Assembly: GCA_963789075.1 (NCBI GenBank)
Contig: CAWBJQ010000014.1
Coordinates: forward strand, 1,054,001-1,118,000
DNA length: 64,000 nt
Reading direction: 5' to 3'
Source: DATATJ01 sp963789075
GTDB lineage: Bacteria > Acidobacteriota > Vicinamibacteria > Vicinamibacterales > CAVVIG01
Shown: positions 36,349-46,338 of the stretch, piece by piece
How positions within the stretch are numbered: the stretch's first letter is position 1
Layout: each line of letters begins with the position of its first letter
Made by a program: the position numbers and the translations under genes
Notes under the pieces: generated by a model
Database searches by the model: none
The model's input: only the letters and a program-made list of their open reading frames with translations
What the model was told of the DNA's origin: nothing

Positions 36349-37620
36349 ATGACCGACCTGTATCGAATGCTTCCCCCAGAGGGCATTAAGATCCTGCTGG
36401 TGCTGTTCCTCGCCTTTTTGCTCGGGCTCGAGCGGGAGGAGCACAAGGCTGCGGCCGCGGAATACGCGTTCGGCGGAGTCCGGACGTTTCCGCTCATTGG
36501 CCTCATCGGGTACGCGACGGCATTGCTCGCAGGCGATCAGTTCCTGTCCGTTGCCGTTGGTTTGGCCGTCGTGGCCGCATTCCTGCTGCTTTCGTACTCG
36601 CACAAACTCCAGACGTCCGGCGCGGCCGGTGTGACCTCGGAAATCTCAGCATTGACGACGTACCTCGTCGGTGCGTTGGTCGCGCGCGATCAATTCTGGA
36701 TTGCCACCACTCTGAGTGTCGCGGGCCTGTTTCTCCTCGAACTGAAAGTCGCACTGGAAGGCCTGACCAACCGCATTGCTCCCGATGAGATTCGGACGTT
36801 TACGAAGTTCCTCTTGCTCACGGCCGTGATCCTGCCGGTCCTGCCGAACCAGGCATTCGGCCCGTTTGCGATCAACCCGTTCAAGACGTGGCTGGTGGTC
36901 GCTGCCGTCAGTGAGGTGTCGTACGGCAGCTATGTCATTCAGCGCGTGACGAAAGGACAAGGCGGCGTTGCGCTTGCGGCCGTGCTCTGTGGCGCCTACT
37001 CCTCAACCGTCACCACCTTGGTGTTGGCCAGGCGCGCCGCTCGTGAGGCGCGTCCGCATCTGCTGTCCGGCAGCACCCTGATGGCCTCGGGAATGATGTA
37101 TCTCCGCCTGGCCGCGTTGGTTGGGCTGTTCAATTCCCGGCTGCTCGCGATCCTGGGGGTGCCGTTTGTCGTGTTGGCTGCTCTGGCCTTGGGTGCCGGG
37201 TGGCTCTGGTCTCGGGTGCCCGATGAACGGGCCGGCGAGGTTCCACGAGAATTCGAGCCCCGGAATCCTCTCGAACTCGGGGCCGCCTTGCTCTTCGGGA
37301 TCCTATTCCTCGCGATGCTCATCCTCACGCACTTGGTGGTCATGTATCTCGGCCGCACCGGCCTCTACTCGCTGGCCGCCATCATGGGCATCACCGACGT
37401 CGATCCCTTCATCATGGGCATGACGCAGGCGGCGGGCGGCGTGACGCCGGTCACGTCCGCCGCGGCGGCCGTCCTGGTGGCCGCGAGCAGCAACAACGTG
37501 GTCAAAGGGATCTATGCGTACGCCGTGTCTGATCGCAAGACGGGCAGGATGAGCCTGGCGTGGCTTATCGTGTTGGCCGTCGCAGGCCTCGCACCGCTCG
37601 CGTGGATGTCGCACTGGTAG
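36349..37620 (+). CDS. MgtC/SapB and DUF4010 fusion membrane protein
   Basis: 423 residues, about twelve hydrophobic segments. The N-terminal MgtC/SapB part (LAFLLGLEREEH, GGVRTFPLIGLIGYATALLA) is followed by DUF4010 (LCGAYSSTVTTLVLARRAA, GGVTPVTSAAAAVLVAASSN). MgtC proteins aid growth at low Mg2+ and modulate ATP synthase. Start MTDLYRMLPPEG lies 28 bases after the mgtA stop, so transcription is joint and a common Mg2+ role is likely. Confidence 0.88.
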   Translation: MTDLYRMLPPEGIKILLVLFLAFLLGLEREEHKAAAAEYAFGGVRTFPLIGLIGYATALLAGDQFLSVAVGLAVVAAFLLLSYSHKLQTSGAAGVTSEISALTTYLVGALVARDQFWIATTLSVAGLFLLELKVALEGLTNRIAPDEIRTFTKFLLLTAVILPVLPNQAFGPFAINPFKTWLVVAAVSEVSYGSYVIQRVTKGQGGVALAAVLCGAYSSTVTTLVLARRAAREARPHLLSGSTLMASGMMYLRLAALVGLFNSRLLAILGVPFVVLAALALGAGWLWSRVPDERAGEVPREFEPRNPLELGAALLFGILFLAMLILTHLVVMYLGRTGLYSLAAIMGITDVDPFIMGMTQAAGGVTPVTSAAAAVLVAASSNNVVKGIYAYAVSDRKTGRMSLAWLIVLAVAGLAPLAWMSHW

Positions 37621-37987
37621 CGCGCGTTTCGTCGATGAACGCGCATGGAAGATGTTCGACATGAACGCGGAAGAGATCAACCGCCGTGTCGCCGCACTGA
37701 GCCGCTGAGAATCTGCGGGGGACTACGGGGTCGGCGTCACGGCGGGGCGAAGCTGCGCGTCACGAGTGCTTGCCCTTGCGGACAGGAGGTCGGAGGCGCC
37801 GACGGAGCGGCCGCTCGCGCATATCGGCGCCAGCTCTTTTCGTGGGCGGAGCTGAATCACCCCGCGCTTGCGTGGTGCTTCACGACCGCGATCTCACCGG
37901 CGCATCGGATCAGGAGCTGCACGAGGGCCTTCGCGTCCAGCCGCGCTCCGCGTGCGGTACGCCGTAGATGAAGGTGCGAGACCAACG
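37621..37987. other. Intergenic with a short C-terminal-like coding remnant
   Basis: At about 37623-37708 one frame reads FVDERAWKMFDMNAEEINRR then VAALSR and a stop, which resembles the end of a protein, but it has no start. The rest shows nothing I can support. Confidence 0.35.
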
Positions 37988-38893
37988 ATGAGGATTGGCG
38001 TGATTGGCATGGGATGGGTCGGATCGAGCGTTGCGATGTCCACGCTTCACACAGGCATCGCGACCGAGTTACTCGTCCACGATGTCAAGACCGAACTGGC
38101 CGAGGGTGAGGCATTGGATCTCGCGCAAGGGGCGTCCTTTTATCCCGCGGCTAGCGTTCGTGCTGTGGCGATTGAGGAGATGCGCGATGCGGACGCGGTC
38201 GTCGTTGCGGCAGGGCGAGGCGCTCGTGCAACGGAGACACGGATCGATCTGATGCGCGAGAACGCCGGCGTCGTTCGCAGCATAGCGGCTCGCTTAACCC
38301 AACTTCGCGGACTGCTGGTGATTGTCACCAATCCCGTGGACATCATGACCGGCGTCGCAGCCGCGGCATCCGGTCTGCCTACAGCCCGCGTCATGGGTAC
38401 GGGCACGATGCTCGACACGGCGCGACTCCGACACGTCATCGGACGAGAGCTGGCGCTCGACCCACGCGCGACTCACGCGCACGTCGTGGGCGAACACGGG
38501 GACTCCGAGGTCGTGCTGTGGTCGGGCGCGCGTGTGGGTGGAGTCGCGCTGCGGCACTGGCCTGGATGGTCGCCTGACAAGGAGCCCGCGCTCGCCGCCG
38601 AAGTCCGTGGCGCCGCCTACGAGATCATCGCGCGCAAAGGCGCAACCAACCATGCCATCGGTCTCGTGACGGCTGCGCTCCTTCGTTGGGCGCTGCGGGA
38701 CGAACGCCGAGTGTTAACCGTTTCTCGCGTCCAGGAAGGTGCCCTGGGGATTCGCGATCTCGCGATCTCGTTGCCGGCCGTCGTTGGGCGGTTCGGCGCC
38801 ACACAGGTCGTCGAGCCGGAGATGAGTCGTGAGGAGCAGGAGGCCTTCGAACGGTCCGCTGGCGTGCTCCGTCGGGCGGCCGCTGAACTCTGA
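37988..38893 (+). CDS. Lactate/malate dehydrogenase-family oxidoreductase
   Basis: 301 residues. Rossmann start VIGMGWVGSSVA with NAD-selective Asp32; VTNPVDIM; the catalytic pair Asp143/Arg146 in GTGTMLDTARLRH; proton-relay His170 in GEHGDSEVVLW. The substrate loop reads AAGRGARATETR: where LDHs have Gln and MDHs Arg, this protein has Ala79, followed by Arg80, so lactate or malate cannot be chosen from sequence. Reoxidation of NADH by pyruvate reduction would fit the low-energy context. Confidence 0.85.
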   Translation: MRIGVIGMGWVGSSVAMSTLHTGIATELLVHDVKTELAEGEALDLAQGASFYPAASVRAVAIEEMRDADAVVVAAGRGARATETRIDLMRENAGVVRSIAARLTQLRGLLVIVTNPVDIMTGVAAAASGLPTARVMGTGTMLDTARLRHVIGRELALDPRATHAHVVGEHGDSEVVLWSGARVGGVALRHWPGWSPDKEPALAAEVRGAAYEIIARKGATNHAIGLVTAALLRWALRDERRVLTVSRVQEGALGIRDLAISLPAVVGRFGATQVVEPEMSREEQEAFERSAGVLRRAAAEL

Positions 38894-38990
38894 GGTGTGC
38901 CATGGCCGTCTCTGCCTTTGACGTGCTACTTGGCCGCGGCGTACGGCGACGCATTCGTGCAGATCAGAGCCTGCCCGTGATGAGGATCTC

Positions 38991-40904
38991 ATGGCCCGCC
39001 TGACCAGGCTTGCGCGGTCTGTTCGACGATGGGCGACTCGTGATGCACTCGTCGCGCTGTTCGCGCTGCTTGGGATCGTCATGCATCTGGTCCTCCGGTA
39101 CCTGGTTGCCGCATCGCATGAGATGGCGAACGCGCCGCTGCTCGCGGTACTGCTGATCGGAGGATCGCCGCTGGTGTTGCGGCTCGTATGGCGAGGTCTG
39201 CGGGGCCAGTTTGGGTCCGATCACCTGGCCGGCATCTCGATTGTTGCATCGGTGCTCCTCGACGAGTACCTCGCGGGCGCCATTATCGTGTTGATGCTGG
39301 CGGGCGGTGAAACGTTGGAACAGTTTGCGGTCACCCATGCGACCTCGGTGTTGCGCGCCCTGGCCACGCGGGTGCCGATACTCGCGCATCGCAGGCGTGG
39401 TCACGCGTTTGAGGATGTGCCGGTTGCGGACGTGCATGTCGGCGATGAACTGTCGATCCTGCCCCACGAAGTGTGCCCGGTGGACGGCGAGGTGGTGCAG
39501 GGGCGCGGCACGATGGATGAGTCGTACCTCACGGGAGAGCCGTTCACGATTTCAAAAGGGCCCGGGGCAGCCGTGCTGTCCGGCGCCATCAACGGCGAGT
39601 CCTCGCTGGCGATTCGTGCGACGCGGATGGCGGCCGACTCGCGCTACGCGCAGATCATGCGAGTGATGCAGGAGGCTGAGCAACGACGGCCCCGCCTTCG
39701 CCGCATCGCCGATCAACTGGGGGCGTGGTACACACCGCTCGCGTTGATCGTGGCCAGCATCGCGTGGTGGGTGTCGGGCGATGCCATCCGGTTTCTCAGC
39801 GTCATCGTGATCGCCACGCCCTGTCCCTTGTTGATTGCGATTCCGGTTGCGATCATCGGCGCCATCTCGACGGCCGCGCGCGCCGGGATCATCGTCAAAG
39901 ATCCCGCAGCGCTGGAGCAGTTGATGCTCTGTCGCACGATGATCCTCGACAAAACCGGCACGCTGACGTACGGCCGGCCCAGCTTGACGGACGAACACTA
40001 CGCGGCGCCCTTCACGCGGCAGGCGGTGCTGCCCATGGTGGCAGCCATCGAGCAATACAGCCGTCACCCTTTGGCCAATGCCATCGTGCACGCGGCCACG
40101 GAGGCTCGCTATCCAATACCCGACGTCGCGTGGATTCGGGAAGAGGCCGGTGTCGGTTTGCGTGGTCAGGTCGGCGATGCCCGTCTGCTCGTCACCGGAC
40201 GTACACATGCAGTCGAGCGCCACGATCTCCCACCAAGCCAGGCGACTGGGCTCGAATGCATCGTCATCATTAACGACGGGTACGCGGCGACGTTTCGATT
40301 CCATGACATGCCGCGCGTCGATAGCAGGCCGTTTGTTCGGCATCTTGGGCCGAGGCACGGGTTCACCCGTGTGCTCCTCGTGTCCGGCGATCGGGATGTC
40401 GAGGTGAAGCGGCTGGCCGACCTGGTCTCGATTTCTGAGGTGTACGCCGGCACTTCGCCTGAGGAGAAAGTGGCGATCGTGCGGCACGAGACCGAACGGG
40501 CGAAGACATTGTTCATTGGCGACGGCATCAATGACGCACCGGCGCTCATGGCGGCCACCGTCGGGATCGCGTTCGGACAGCGCAGTGATGTGACGGCCGA
40601 AGCGGCACGTATCGTCATCATCGACTCGTCGCTGTCGAAAGTCGATCGGCTCATTCATCTGAGCCAGCGCCTTCGCCGTGTGGCGCTCCAGAGCGCCGTT
40701 GGTGGGATGCTCCTGAGCGAGATCGGGATGGTGCTCGCGGCATTCGGTCTGTTATTGCCGGTGGCGGGCGCCGTGACTCAGGAGGTGATTGATCTCGTGG
40801 CGGTGTTGAACGCCTTACGAACAGCGCGGGAACCGCATGCGCCGACTGATTTCGAAGCTCGGACGGCTTTCGACCGAGCTACCGTTGAAGACGTGCCAGT
40901 GTGA
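38991..40904 (+). CDS. Heavy-metal P1B-type ATPase with TPC motif
   Basis: 637 residues, six to eight membrane helices, no N-terminal metal-binding domain. Actuator TGEP (SYLTGEPFTI), membrane motif ATPCPLLIAIP (TPC in place of the CPC of Cu or Zn/Cd pumps), phosphorylation site DKTGTLTYG, SRHPLANAI (P1B His-Pro), GDGINDAPALMAATVGIAF. Metal unknown: TPC occurs in the P1B-5 group linked to Ni/Fe, but that group often bears a haemerythrin tail, absent here. It lies near mgtA but is separately spaced. Confidence 0.87.
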   Translation: MARLTRLARSVRRWATRDALVALFALLGIVMHLVLRYLVAASHEMANAPLLAVLLIGGSPLVLRLVWRGLRGQFGSDHLAGISIVASVLLDEYLAGAIIVLMLAGGETLEQFAVTHATSVLRALATRVPILAHRRRGHAFEDVPVADVHVGDELSILPHEVCPVDGEVVQGRGTMDESYLTGEPFTISKGPGAAVLSGAINGESSLAIRATRMAADSRYAQIMRVMQEAEQRRPRLRRIADQLGAWYTPLALIVASIAWWVSGDAIRFLSVIVIATPCPLLIAIPVAIIGAISTAARAGIIVKDPAALEQLMLCRTMILDKTGTLTYGRPSLTDEHYAAPFTRQAVLPMVAAIEQYSRHPLANAIVHAATEARYPIPDVAWIREEAGVGLRGQVGDARLLVTGRTHAVERHDLPPSQATGLECIVIINDGYAATFRFHDMPRVDSRPFVRHLGPRHGFTRVLLVSGDRDVEVKRLADLVSISEVYAGTSPEEKVAIVRHETERAKTLFIGDGINDAPALMAATVGIAFGQRSDVTAEAARIVIIDSSLSKVDRLIHLSQRLRRVALQSAVGGMLLSEIGMVLAAFGLLLPVAGAVTQEVIDLVAVLNALRTAREPHAPTDFEARTAFDRATVEDVPV

Positions 40905-40970
40905 CTACCTGATCTGAACTGGGCGGGACTAACTCACCCTCGTCGATTCCTCTCAACAACGGGAGCGCTC

Positions 40971-41573
40971 ATGGCATCGCCTGTCGATGATCTGTTCGAA
41001 CACATTGCAATACTCGAGAAAGAGCTGGAACGTGAACTCAATCGGGCGCGCGCACACTGGCACTATCGGATTGAAGCGGGCCGCATCCGCTTCGAGCGCG
41101 AGGCGCATCTGGCGCATCAACGGCTGAAGCAGAGTATTCCTCGGTTCCTGCGCGAGAGCAGCCTCCTAAATCTGCTGACGGCGCCCATCATCTACTCGTT
41201 GGTCGTTCCGATCGCGCTGCTCGATGTGTGGATCAGCGTCTACCAGGCCATCTGCTTTCGCGCGTATGGTATTCCGATGGTTCGCCGCTCCGCCTACGTC
41301 GTGATCGACCGGCAGCATCTCGCCTACCTGAACATGATCGAGAAGCTCAATTGCGTGTACTGCGGATACGCCAATGGCGTCCTCGCGTACGTGCGCGAGA
41401 TCGCGGGCCGAACCGAACAGTATTGGTGTCCGATTCGGCACGCGAGGCGCATCCACGCGCCGCACACGCTGTATCGACACTTCATCGACTACGGCGATGC
41501 GGAGGGGTACCGGCGACGGCTGATCCCGTTACGGAGCGAGCTGAAAGGCGAGCCCCGCGCCGGCGATCACTGA
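40971..41573 (+). CDS. Conserved membrane-associated hypothetical protein with CxxC
   Basis: 200 residues. An N-terminal coiled-coil (HIAILEKELERELNRARAHW), then hydrophobic segments (LLTAPIIYSLVVPIALLDVW) and a C-terminal half with CVYCGYANGVLAYVREIAGR and WCPIRHARRIHAPH, where Cys and His suggest metal binding. I recall it as a widespread family without assigned function. The gap to the P1B ATPase is 66 bases, so they may be co-transcribed. Confidence 0.7.
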   Translation: MASPVDDLFEHIAILEKELERELNRARAHWHYRIEAGRIRFEREAHLAHQRLKQSIPRFLRESSLLNLLTAPIIYSLVVPIALLDVWISVYQAICFRAYGIPMVRRSAYVVIDRQHLAYLNMIEKLNCVYCGYANGVLAYVREIAGRTEQYWCPIRHARRIHAPHTLYRHFIDYGDAEGYRRRLIPLRSELKGEPRAGDH

Positions 41574-41656
41574 GCGAGAGCGGGCAAGCTATTCGCGATA
41601 GAGGCGCTGCCCGAGAGGCGGGCCAACTTTGCGCTGGCCTCTGCCGTGCATGCTCC

Positions 41657-41677
41657 AGGTTGGCACGAGTCCAACCT
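41657..41677. other. Short hairpin before OsmC gene
   Basis: AGGTTGG-CACGAGT-CCAACCT: seven-pair stem with seven-base loop, 29 bases before the ATG. It overlaps TGGCAC and TTGCAC elements whose spacing (N15) is wrong for sigma54. Confidence 0.35.
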
Positions 41678-41705
41678 TGCACACGCCATACCGGGAGAAG
41701 AGTCC

Positions 41706-42155
41706 ATGCGAGAATTTCCGCACCACTACGTAATTTCCGCCGCCGCCAGCCCTGAAGGTGATGTGGCCATTGAAGGCGCGAAGCTTCCGCGTTTACTATC
41801 TGCCCCTCCTGCGGAATTCGATGGTCCCGGCGACCGCTGGTCGCCAGAGACGTTCATGGTGGCCGCGGTGGCTGATTGCTTCATCCTGACGTTCCGCGCG
41901 GTCGCGAGCTTCTCGAAGCTGTCTTGGACGTCGCTGACATGCGAGGCGACTGGGACGCTGGACCGGGTGGACCGCGTCAACCAGTTCACCGCCTTCACCA
42001 TTCACGCGTCACTCGCGGTCCCGGACGGCATCAGTGAAGAGCAGGCCAGGCGGCTGCTTACTCGCGCCGAACAGACGTGCCTCATCACGAATTCTCTGAA
42101 AGCGACGTGTCAGTTCGAAGCGGACATCCGCGTCGTTCAGGAGGTCGGCACATAG
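41706..42155 (+). CDS. OsmC/Ohr family peroxidase-like protein
   Basis: 149 residues. Both redox cysteines of the OsmC fold are present, in VAAVADCFILTFRA and AEQTCLITNSLKA. OsmC proteins reduce organic and fatty-acid hydroperoxides with dithiol cofactors. It abuts the acyl-CoA synthetase gene with no gap, so the two are co-transcribed and probably translationally coupled. Confidence 0.9.
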   Translation: MREFPHHYVISAAASPEGDVAIEGAKLPRLLSAPPAEFDGPGDRWSPETFMVAAVADCFILTFRAVASFSKLSWTSLTCEATGTLDRVDRVNQFTAFTIHASLAVPDGISEEQARRLLTRAEQTCLITNSLKATCQFEADIRVVQEVGT

Positions 42156-44881
42156 ATGCCGCTCGGAATCAAGCCGCCCAGCCACGTGCTGCGGCTCGAT
42201 CGCCCGCTTCAGCCGTTCTTTGCGCCCCGCGCGGTCGCCGTGATCGGCGCAACCGAGAAGCCGGGCAGCGTCGGCCTGTCGCTGATGAAGAACCTGACCG
42301 GGACGCCGTTCGGCGGCACGGTGGTTCCCGTGAATCCCCATCACGCCGAGGTGCTCGGGCTGAAGGCGTATTCGCAGATTGGGGCTGTTCCGGAGCCTGT
42401 CGATCTCGCGGTTATCGTGACGCCTGCTGCGTCAGTGCCCAGCGTGGTGCGGCAGTGCGTCGACGCGCACGTCGGCGCCGCCATCGTGATCTCGGCGGGA
42501 TTCAAGGAACGCGGCGAGTCGGGCGCGCGCCTCGAGCGCCAGGTCCTCGAAGAAGCCCGGCGCGGTCCGATGCGCATCATCGGTCCGAACTGCCTGGGCG
42601 TGATGTGCCCGGTGACCGGTCTCAACGCGACATTTGCGGCGACGTGGCGCGAAGCCAGGTCACGTCGCATTCATCAGTCAAAGCGGTGCGCTGTGCACGG
42701 CCGTGCTGGACTGGAGCCTTCGCGCGAACGTCGGCTTCAGCGCGTTCGTGTCGGTCGGCTCGATGCTCGACGTGGGCTGGGGCGACCTCATCGACTATCT
42801 CGGCGACGATCCGCAGACGACGAGCATCGTGCTTGTATATGGAATCGGTTGGCGATGCGCGCGGCTTCCTGTCTGCGGCTCGCGAGGTCGCGCTGAGCAA
42901 AGCCCATCATCGTCATCAAGGCAGGCCGGACACAGGCCGCCGCGAAGGCGGCCGCGTCGCACACGGGCTCGCTGGCGGGCAGCGATCTCGTGCTCGATGC
43001 CGCGTTCCGCCGCAGCGGCGTCTTGCGCGTCGACAGCATCGCCGAGCTGTTCTACATGGCGGATGTGCTGGCCAAGCAGCCGCGTCCCGCGGGACCGCGG
43101 CTCGCCATCGTCACGAACGCCGGCGGGCCTGGCGTCCTCGCGACCGATGCGCTGATCGCCAACGGCGGGCGAGCTCGCCGTGCTCTCGCCGGCGACGCTC
43201 CAGGCGCTCGATGCGATCCTGCCAGCGGCATGGAGCCACGCGAATCCGGTCGATATTCTTGGCGACGCGACCCCGACGCGTTACGCCGACGCCGTGAGCA
43301 TCGCGCTGCACGACGAGCAGAGCGACGGGCTGCTCGTCATCTATACGCCGCAGGGCGTGACCAATCCGACGGATGCGGCGAAGGCATTGACGGATAACGC
43401 TCAGAACGGCCACAAACCGGTGCTGGCGAGCTGGATGGGCGGCGCCAGCACGGAGGCCGGTCAAACGCTGCTGGATGCGGCGGATGTCCCCACGTTTCCG
43501 TATCCGGATACCGCCGCCCGGATCTTCACGAACATGTGGCGGTACACCTACAACCTGCGTGGGCTCTATGAAACGCCGGCCGTTGCGTTCGAGCCCTCCA
43601 GCGAGGCGGCGAATCGAGCCGCGCGTCTTGTCACCTCGGCGCAGTCCAAGAACCGCACGCTGCTGACGGAGCTCGAGTCGAAGCAACTGTTGGCGACGTA
43701 CGACATTCCAGTCGTGGACACCCGTCTGGCGGCAACCGAGGATGAAGCGGTCGAGCACGCGGACGCGATCGGCTATCCCGTCGTGCTGAAGCTCCACTCG
43801 GAGACCATCACGCACAAGACCGATGTCGGCGGCGTGGCGCTCAGCCTGTCCAATGCGGCAGCCGTACGCGAGGCGTACGGTCGCATCAAAACGGCAGTGA
43901 CGAGCAAGGGCCGCGTACAAGATTTCCTCGGCGTGACCGTACAGCCGATGGTGACGCTTGACGGTTATGAGCTCATCATCGGCAGCAGCATCGATGCGCA
44001 GTTCGGGCCCGTGCTGCTGTTTGGATCCGGTGGGAAGCTCGTCGAAGTCTATCGGGACCGCGCGCTCGCGCTGCCCCCACTCAATACCACCTTGGCGCGC
44101 CGTCTCATGGAGCAGACGAAGGTGTTCGTCGCGTTACGCGGCGTGCGCGGCGCCGCGGCGGCCGACATCGCTGCGCTCGAGCGCTTGCTCGTGCGGTTCA
44201 GCGAACTGGTCGTCGAGCAGCCTCGGATCAAGGAAATTGATATCAATCCGTTGCTGGTCTCCTCCGACCGGCTGCTCGCTCTCGATGCTCGCATCGTGCT
44301 GCACGGGTCGGGCATCAAAGACGCCGACCTGCCTACGTCTGTCATTCGGCCGTATCCGGTCCACTATGTGACTCGGTGGACGCTTCGGGACGGCACTGCG
44401 GTGACGATCCGGCCGATTCGGCCAGAAGATGAGCCGCTGATGGTCGTCTTTCATCGCAACATCTCCGAACGAAGCGTTTATTTTCGGTACCTTCATTTGA
44501 TGGGCCTAAGTGAGCGCGTGGCGCACGAGCGCCTGACGCGCGCGTGTTTCATCGACTACGCTCGGGAGATGGCGCTCGTGGCCGAACACCGCGACGCGGC
44601 GGGTTGCGTCTCGATTCTTGCGGTTGGACGCTTGATGAAGCTGCACGGCACACGAGACGGGGAATTCGCCCTTGTGGTGATCGACGCCAAGCAAGGACAG
44701 GGCCTTGGGACGGAGCTCTTGCGTCGCCTCGTGCAGATTGGCCGTGACGAAGGGCTGGAGCGCATCGTCGCAACGATTGCCAGCGAGAATCAAGAGATGC
44801 AACGCGTGTCGCGAACGGTCGGGTTCACCGTGCAGTACAGACGAAGTCGAGCGTGTCGTGAAAGCGCAGTTGAATCTCTGA
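42156..44881 (+). pseudogene. ADP-forming acyl-CoA synthetase fused to GNAT acetyltransferase (five frameshifts)
   Basis: Joined across frames, about 905 residues: CoA-binding domain (PRAVAVIGATEKPGSVG), ligase domain with the phospho-His region, succinyl-CoA-synthetase-like part (SHTGSLAGSDLVLDAAFRR), ATP-grasp (YDIPVVDTRLAATEDEAVEH, KLHSETITHKTDVGGV) and C-terminal GNAT (FALVVIDAKQGQGLGTELLR). This is the architecture of Pat-type protein lysine acetyltransferases. Frames shift near 42653, 42838, 42905, 43170 and 44833, one of them in a short T run; the true end is VKAQLNL with stop at 44881. All domains stay conserved, so sequencing error is plausible. Confidence 0.82.
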
Positions 44882-44950
44882 CAACTCGAGGGAGTCGTTC
44901 TCGTGATGGTGTGGCTCGTCATTCGGACACGCGGGCGTTTCTCCCTGCCC

Positions 44951-44970
44951 CGCGGGAAAAAATCCCCACC
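44951..44970. promoter_or_regulatory. TCCCCA motif, candidate activator site
   Basis: CGCGGGAAAAAATCCCCACC lies about 70-90 bases upstream of the sigma54 promoter at 45040, the same spacing as at 20571/20661. Confidence 0.45.
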
Positions 44971-45039
44971 GCGGCGCGTGGTCCGTGGCGGCTGGCCGCC
45001 AACGCCGCATGTTTGAAGGTCTTTCGAGACTGATCCTTG

Positions 45040-45055
45040 TGGTACGGCGGTTGCG
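45040..45055 (+). promoter_or_regulatory. Sigma54 promoter for universal stress protein
   Basis: TGGTAC-GGCGG-TTGCG differs from the consensus at one -24 position and has exact GG-N10-GC spacing; the GTG at 45127 is about 72 bases downstream. Confidence 0.7.
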
Positions 45056-45126
45056 ACGCCCTTTGATGCTCCTGCGGCCCTGAGCGTTCGGATACGGTCT
45101 ATGCAGGGAGCGGACGAGGGCAGGTT

Positions 45127-45579
45127 GTGATCACCGTCAGGAACATCCTTGTTGCGACAGATTTCAGTGACTCCGCGCGCGCAGCCCTGGCAAACGGACA
45201 AGCGCTCGCACACACGTTCAACGCATCGCTTCATGTCTTGCATGTCGTGACTGAGCCGCTCCACAAGTCATGGAGCGGGTTCGTTCCGGCGGATTCGTTG
45301 ATGGAAACCGTCGACTGCCTGCAGACGGATGCGCGACACCGCCTCGAGAACATGGTGTCTGACCGTCGGGCCATTGTTGCGACTGCCTGGGGCGATGCAG
45401 CCGACGAGATCCTCAAGTACGCGAAAACGCACCGAGTTGACTTGATTGTGTGCGGGACGCACGGTCGGCGTGGTTGGGATCACCTGGTGATGGGCAGCAT
45501 CGCCGAACGCATTGTGCGCCTCGCCGCCTGTCCGGTGTTGACCGTCCATGCCCCGAACACCGTTGTCGCAGCCGCGTGA
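45127..45579 (+). CDS. Universal stress protein (UspA family)
   Basis: 150 residues from a GTG (ITVRNILVATDFSDSARAAL). Complete Usp fold with GTHGRRGWDHLVMGSIAERI as nucleotide motif. It is preceded by a sigma54 promoter and a TCCCCA motif, and followed after 22 bases by a small gene with a strong ribosome-binding site, so it leads an operon. Confidence 0.92.
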   Translation: MITVRNILVATDFSDSARAALANGQALAHTFNASLHVLHVVTEPLHKSWSGFVPADSLMETVDCLQTDARHRLENMVSDRRAIVATAWGDAADEILKYAKTHRVDLIVCGTHGRRGWDHLVMGSIAERIVRLAACPVLTVHAPNTVVAAA

Positions 45580-45601
45580 GCCGGGCGGCGGGAGGACAGT
45601 C

Positions 45602-45910
45602 GTGAACGCACAGACCAAGATGGTTTATTGGCATCGCGAATTGCCGCCATTCGAGGCAGAAGCGCTCGGCGAGCACACGCTCGAGGCGACCAGCGGTCGC
45701 GTGCCGGACACCATTGCCCACCGCGAGGAGCTCTGGAATCAGTGCAAGGATGATCTGATGGCTCACACGAACGACCGGCTGATCGACGAGATCTCACGAC
45801 TCGGCGGCCGGTATGCTCACGTCTTGGACGAATCGATCGACACGAAACGTGACGCGATGGTGGGTGAAGCGTGGCTCCACGGCCGGTTCACCTACATGTT
45901 GTACCGGTAA
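45602..45910 (+). CDS. Small conserved hypothetical protein
   Basis: 102 residues from a GTG with GGGAGGA seven bases upstream. It contains MVYWHRELPPFEAEALGEHT and HVLDESIDTKRDAMVGEAWL, giving an acidic protein with conserved Trp/His. I recall similar short proteins beside Usp genes in related genomes, but no function is known. Likely co-transcribed with the Usp gene. Confidence 0.7.
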   Translation: MNAQTKMVYWHRELPPFEAEALGEHTLEATSGRVPDTIAHREELWNQCKDDLMAHTNDRLIDEISRLGGRYAHVLDESIDTKRDAMVGEAWLHGRFTYMLYR

Positions 45911-45921
45911 GACCCGAACCA

Positions 45922-46338
45922 ATGTTACGCAAGCTCTTGCTCGTCTGCGGCATCCTCTCGTCGCTGCTCTATGGCGCGATGATCGGCGTCATCCGATTCG
46001 AGGGTTATAGCCGCATTTCACAGGCCCCCAGTGAGCTTACGGCAATCGGAGCGCCGACGCGTTCGCTGTGGATGTTGCTGGGCGCACTCTACACCGTGCT
46101 CGTGACCGCGTTCGGATGGGGTGTGTGGAAGTCAGCCGGTCGAGATCGTGCGCTGCGCATCGTCGGCGGCTTACTGGTGGCCTACGGATCCGTTGGTGTC
46201 CTTTGGCCATTTGCCCCGATGCACCAACGCGAGGTGCTGGCCGCCGGCGGCGGCACGCACGACCGCGGAGTGTTCCGTGGCGTAGTAGGCCGTTCGGCCG
46301 GTCGCAGGAGGGCTCAATGCTTTCCACAGTTCTCGTAA
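45922..46338 (+). pseudogene. Truncated DUF998 membrane protein
   Basis: The first 113 residues (LLVCGILSSLLYGAM, APSELTAIGAPTRSLWML, YTVLVTAFGWGVWKSAGR) closely match the DUF998 protein at 15411. After PMHQREVLAAGGG the sequence loses similarity, and the last three membrane helices are missing. The residual frame overlaps the next gene's start by 22 bases. A deletion joining it to the SRPBCC gene seems likely. Confidence 0.65.

Noticed and set aside
41657..41686. TGGCAC and TTGCAC before the OsmC gene
   Set aside because: Elements are 15 bases apart between GG and GC instead of 10, so sigma54 cannot use them.
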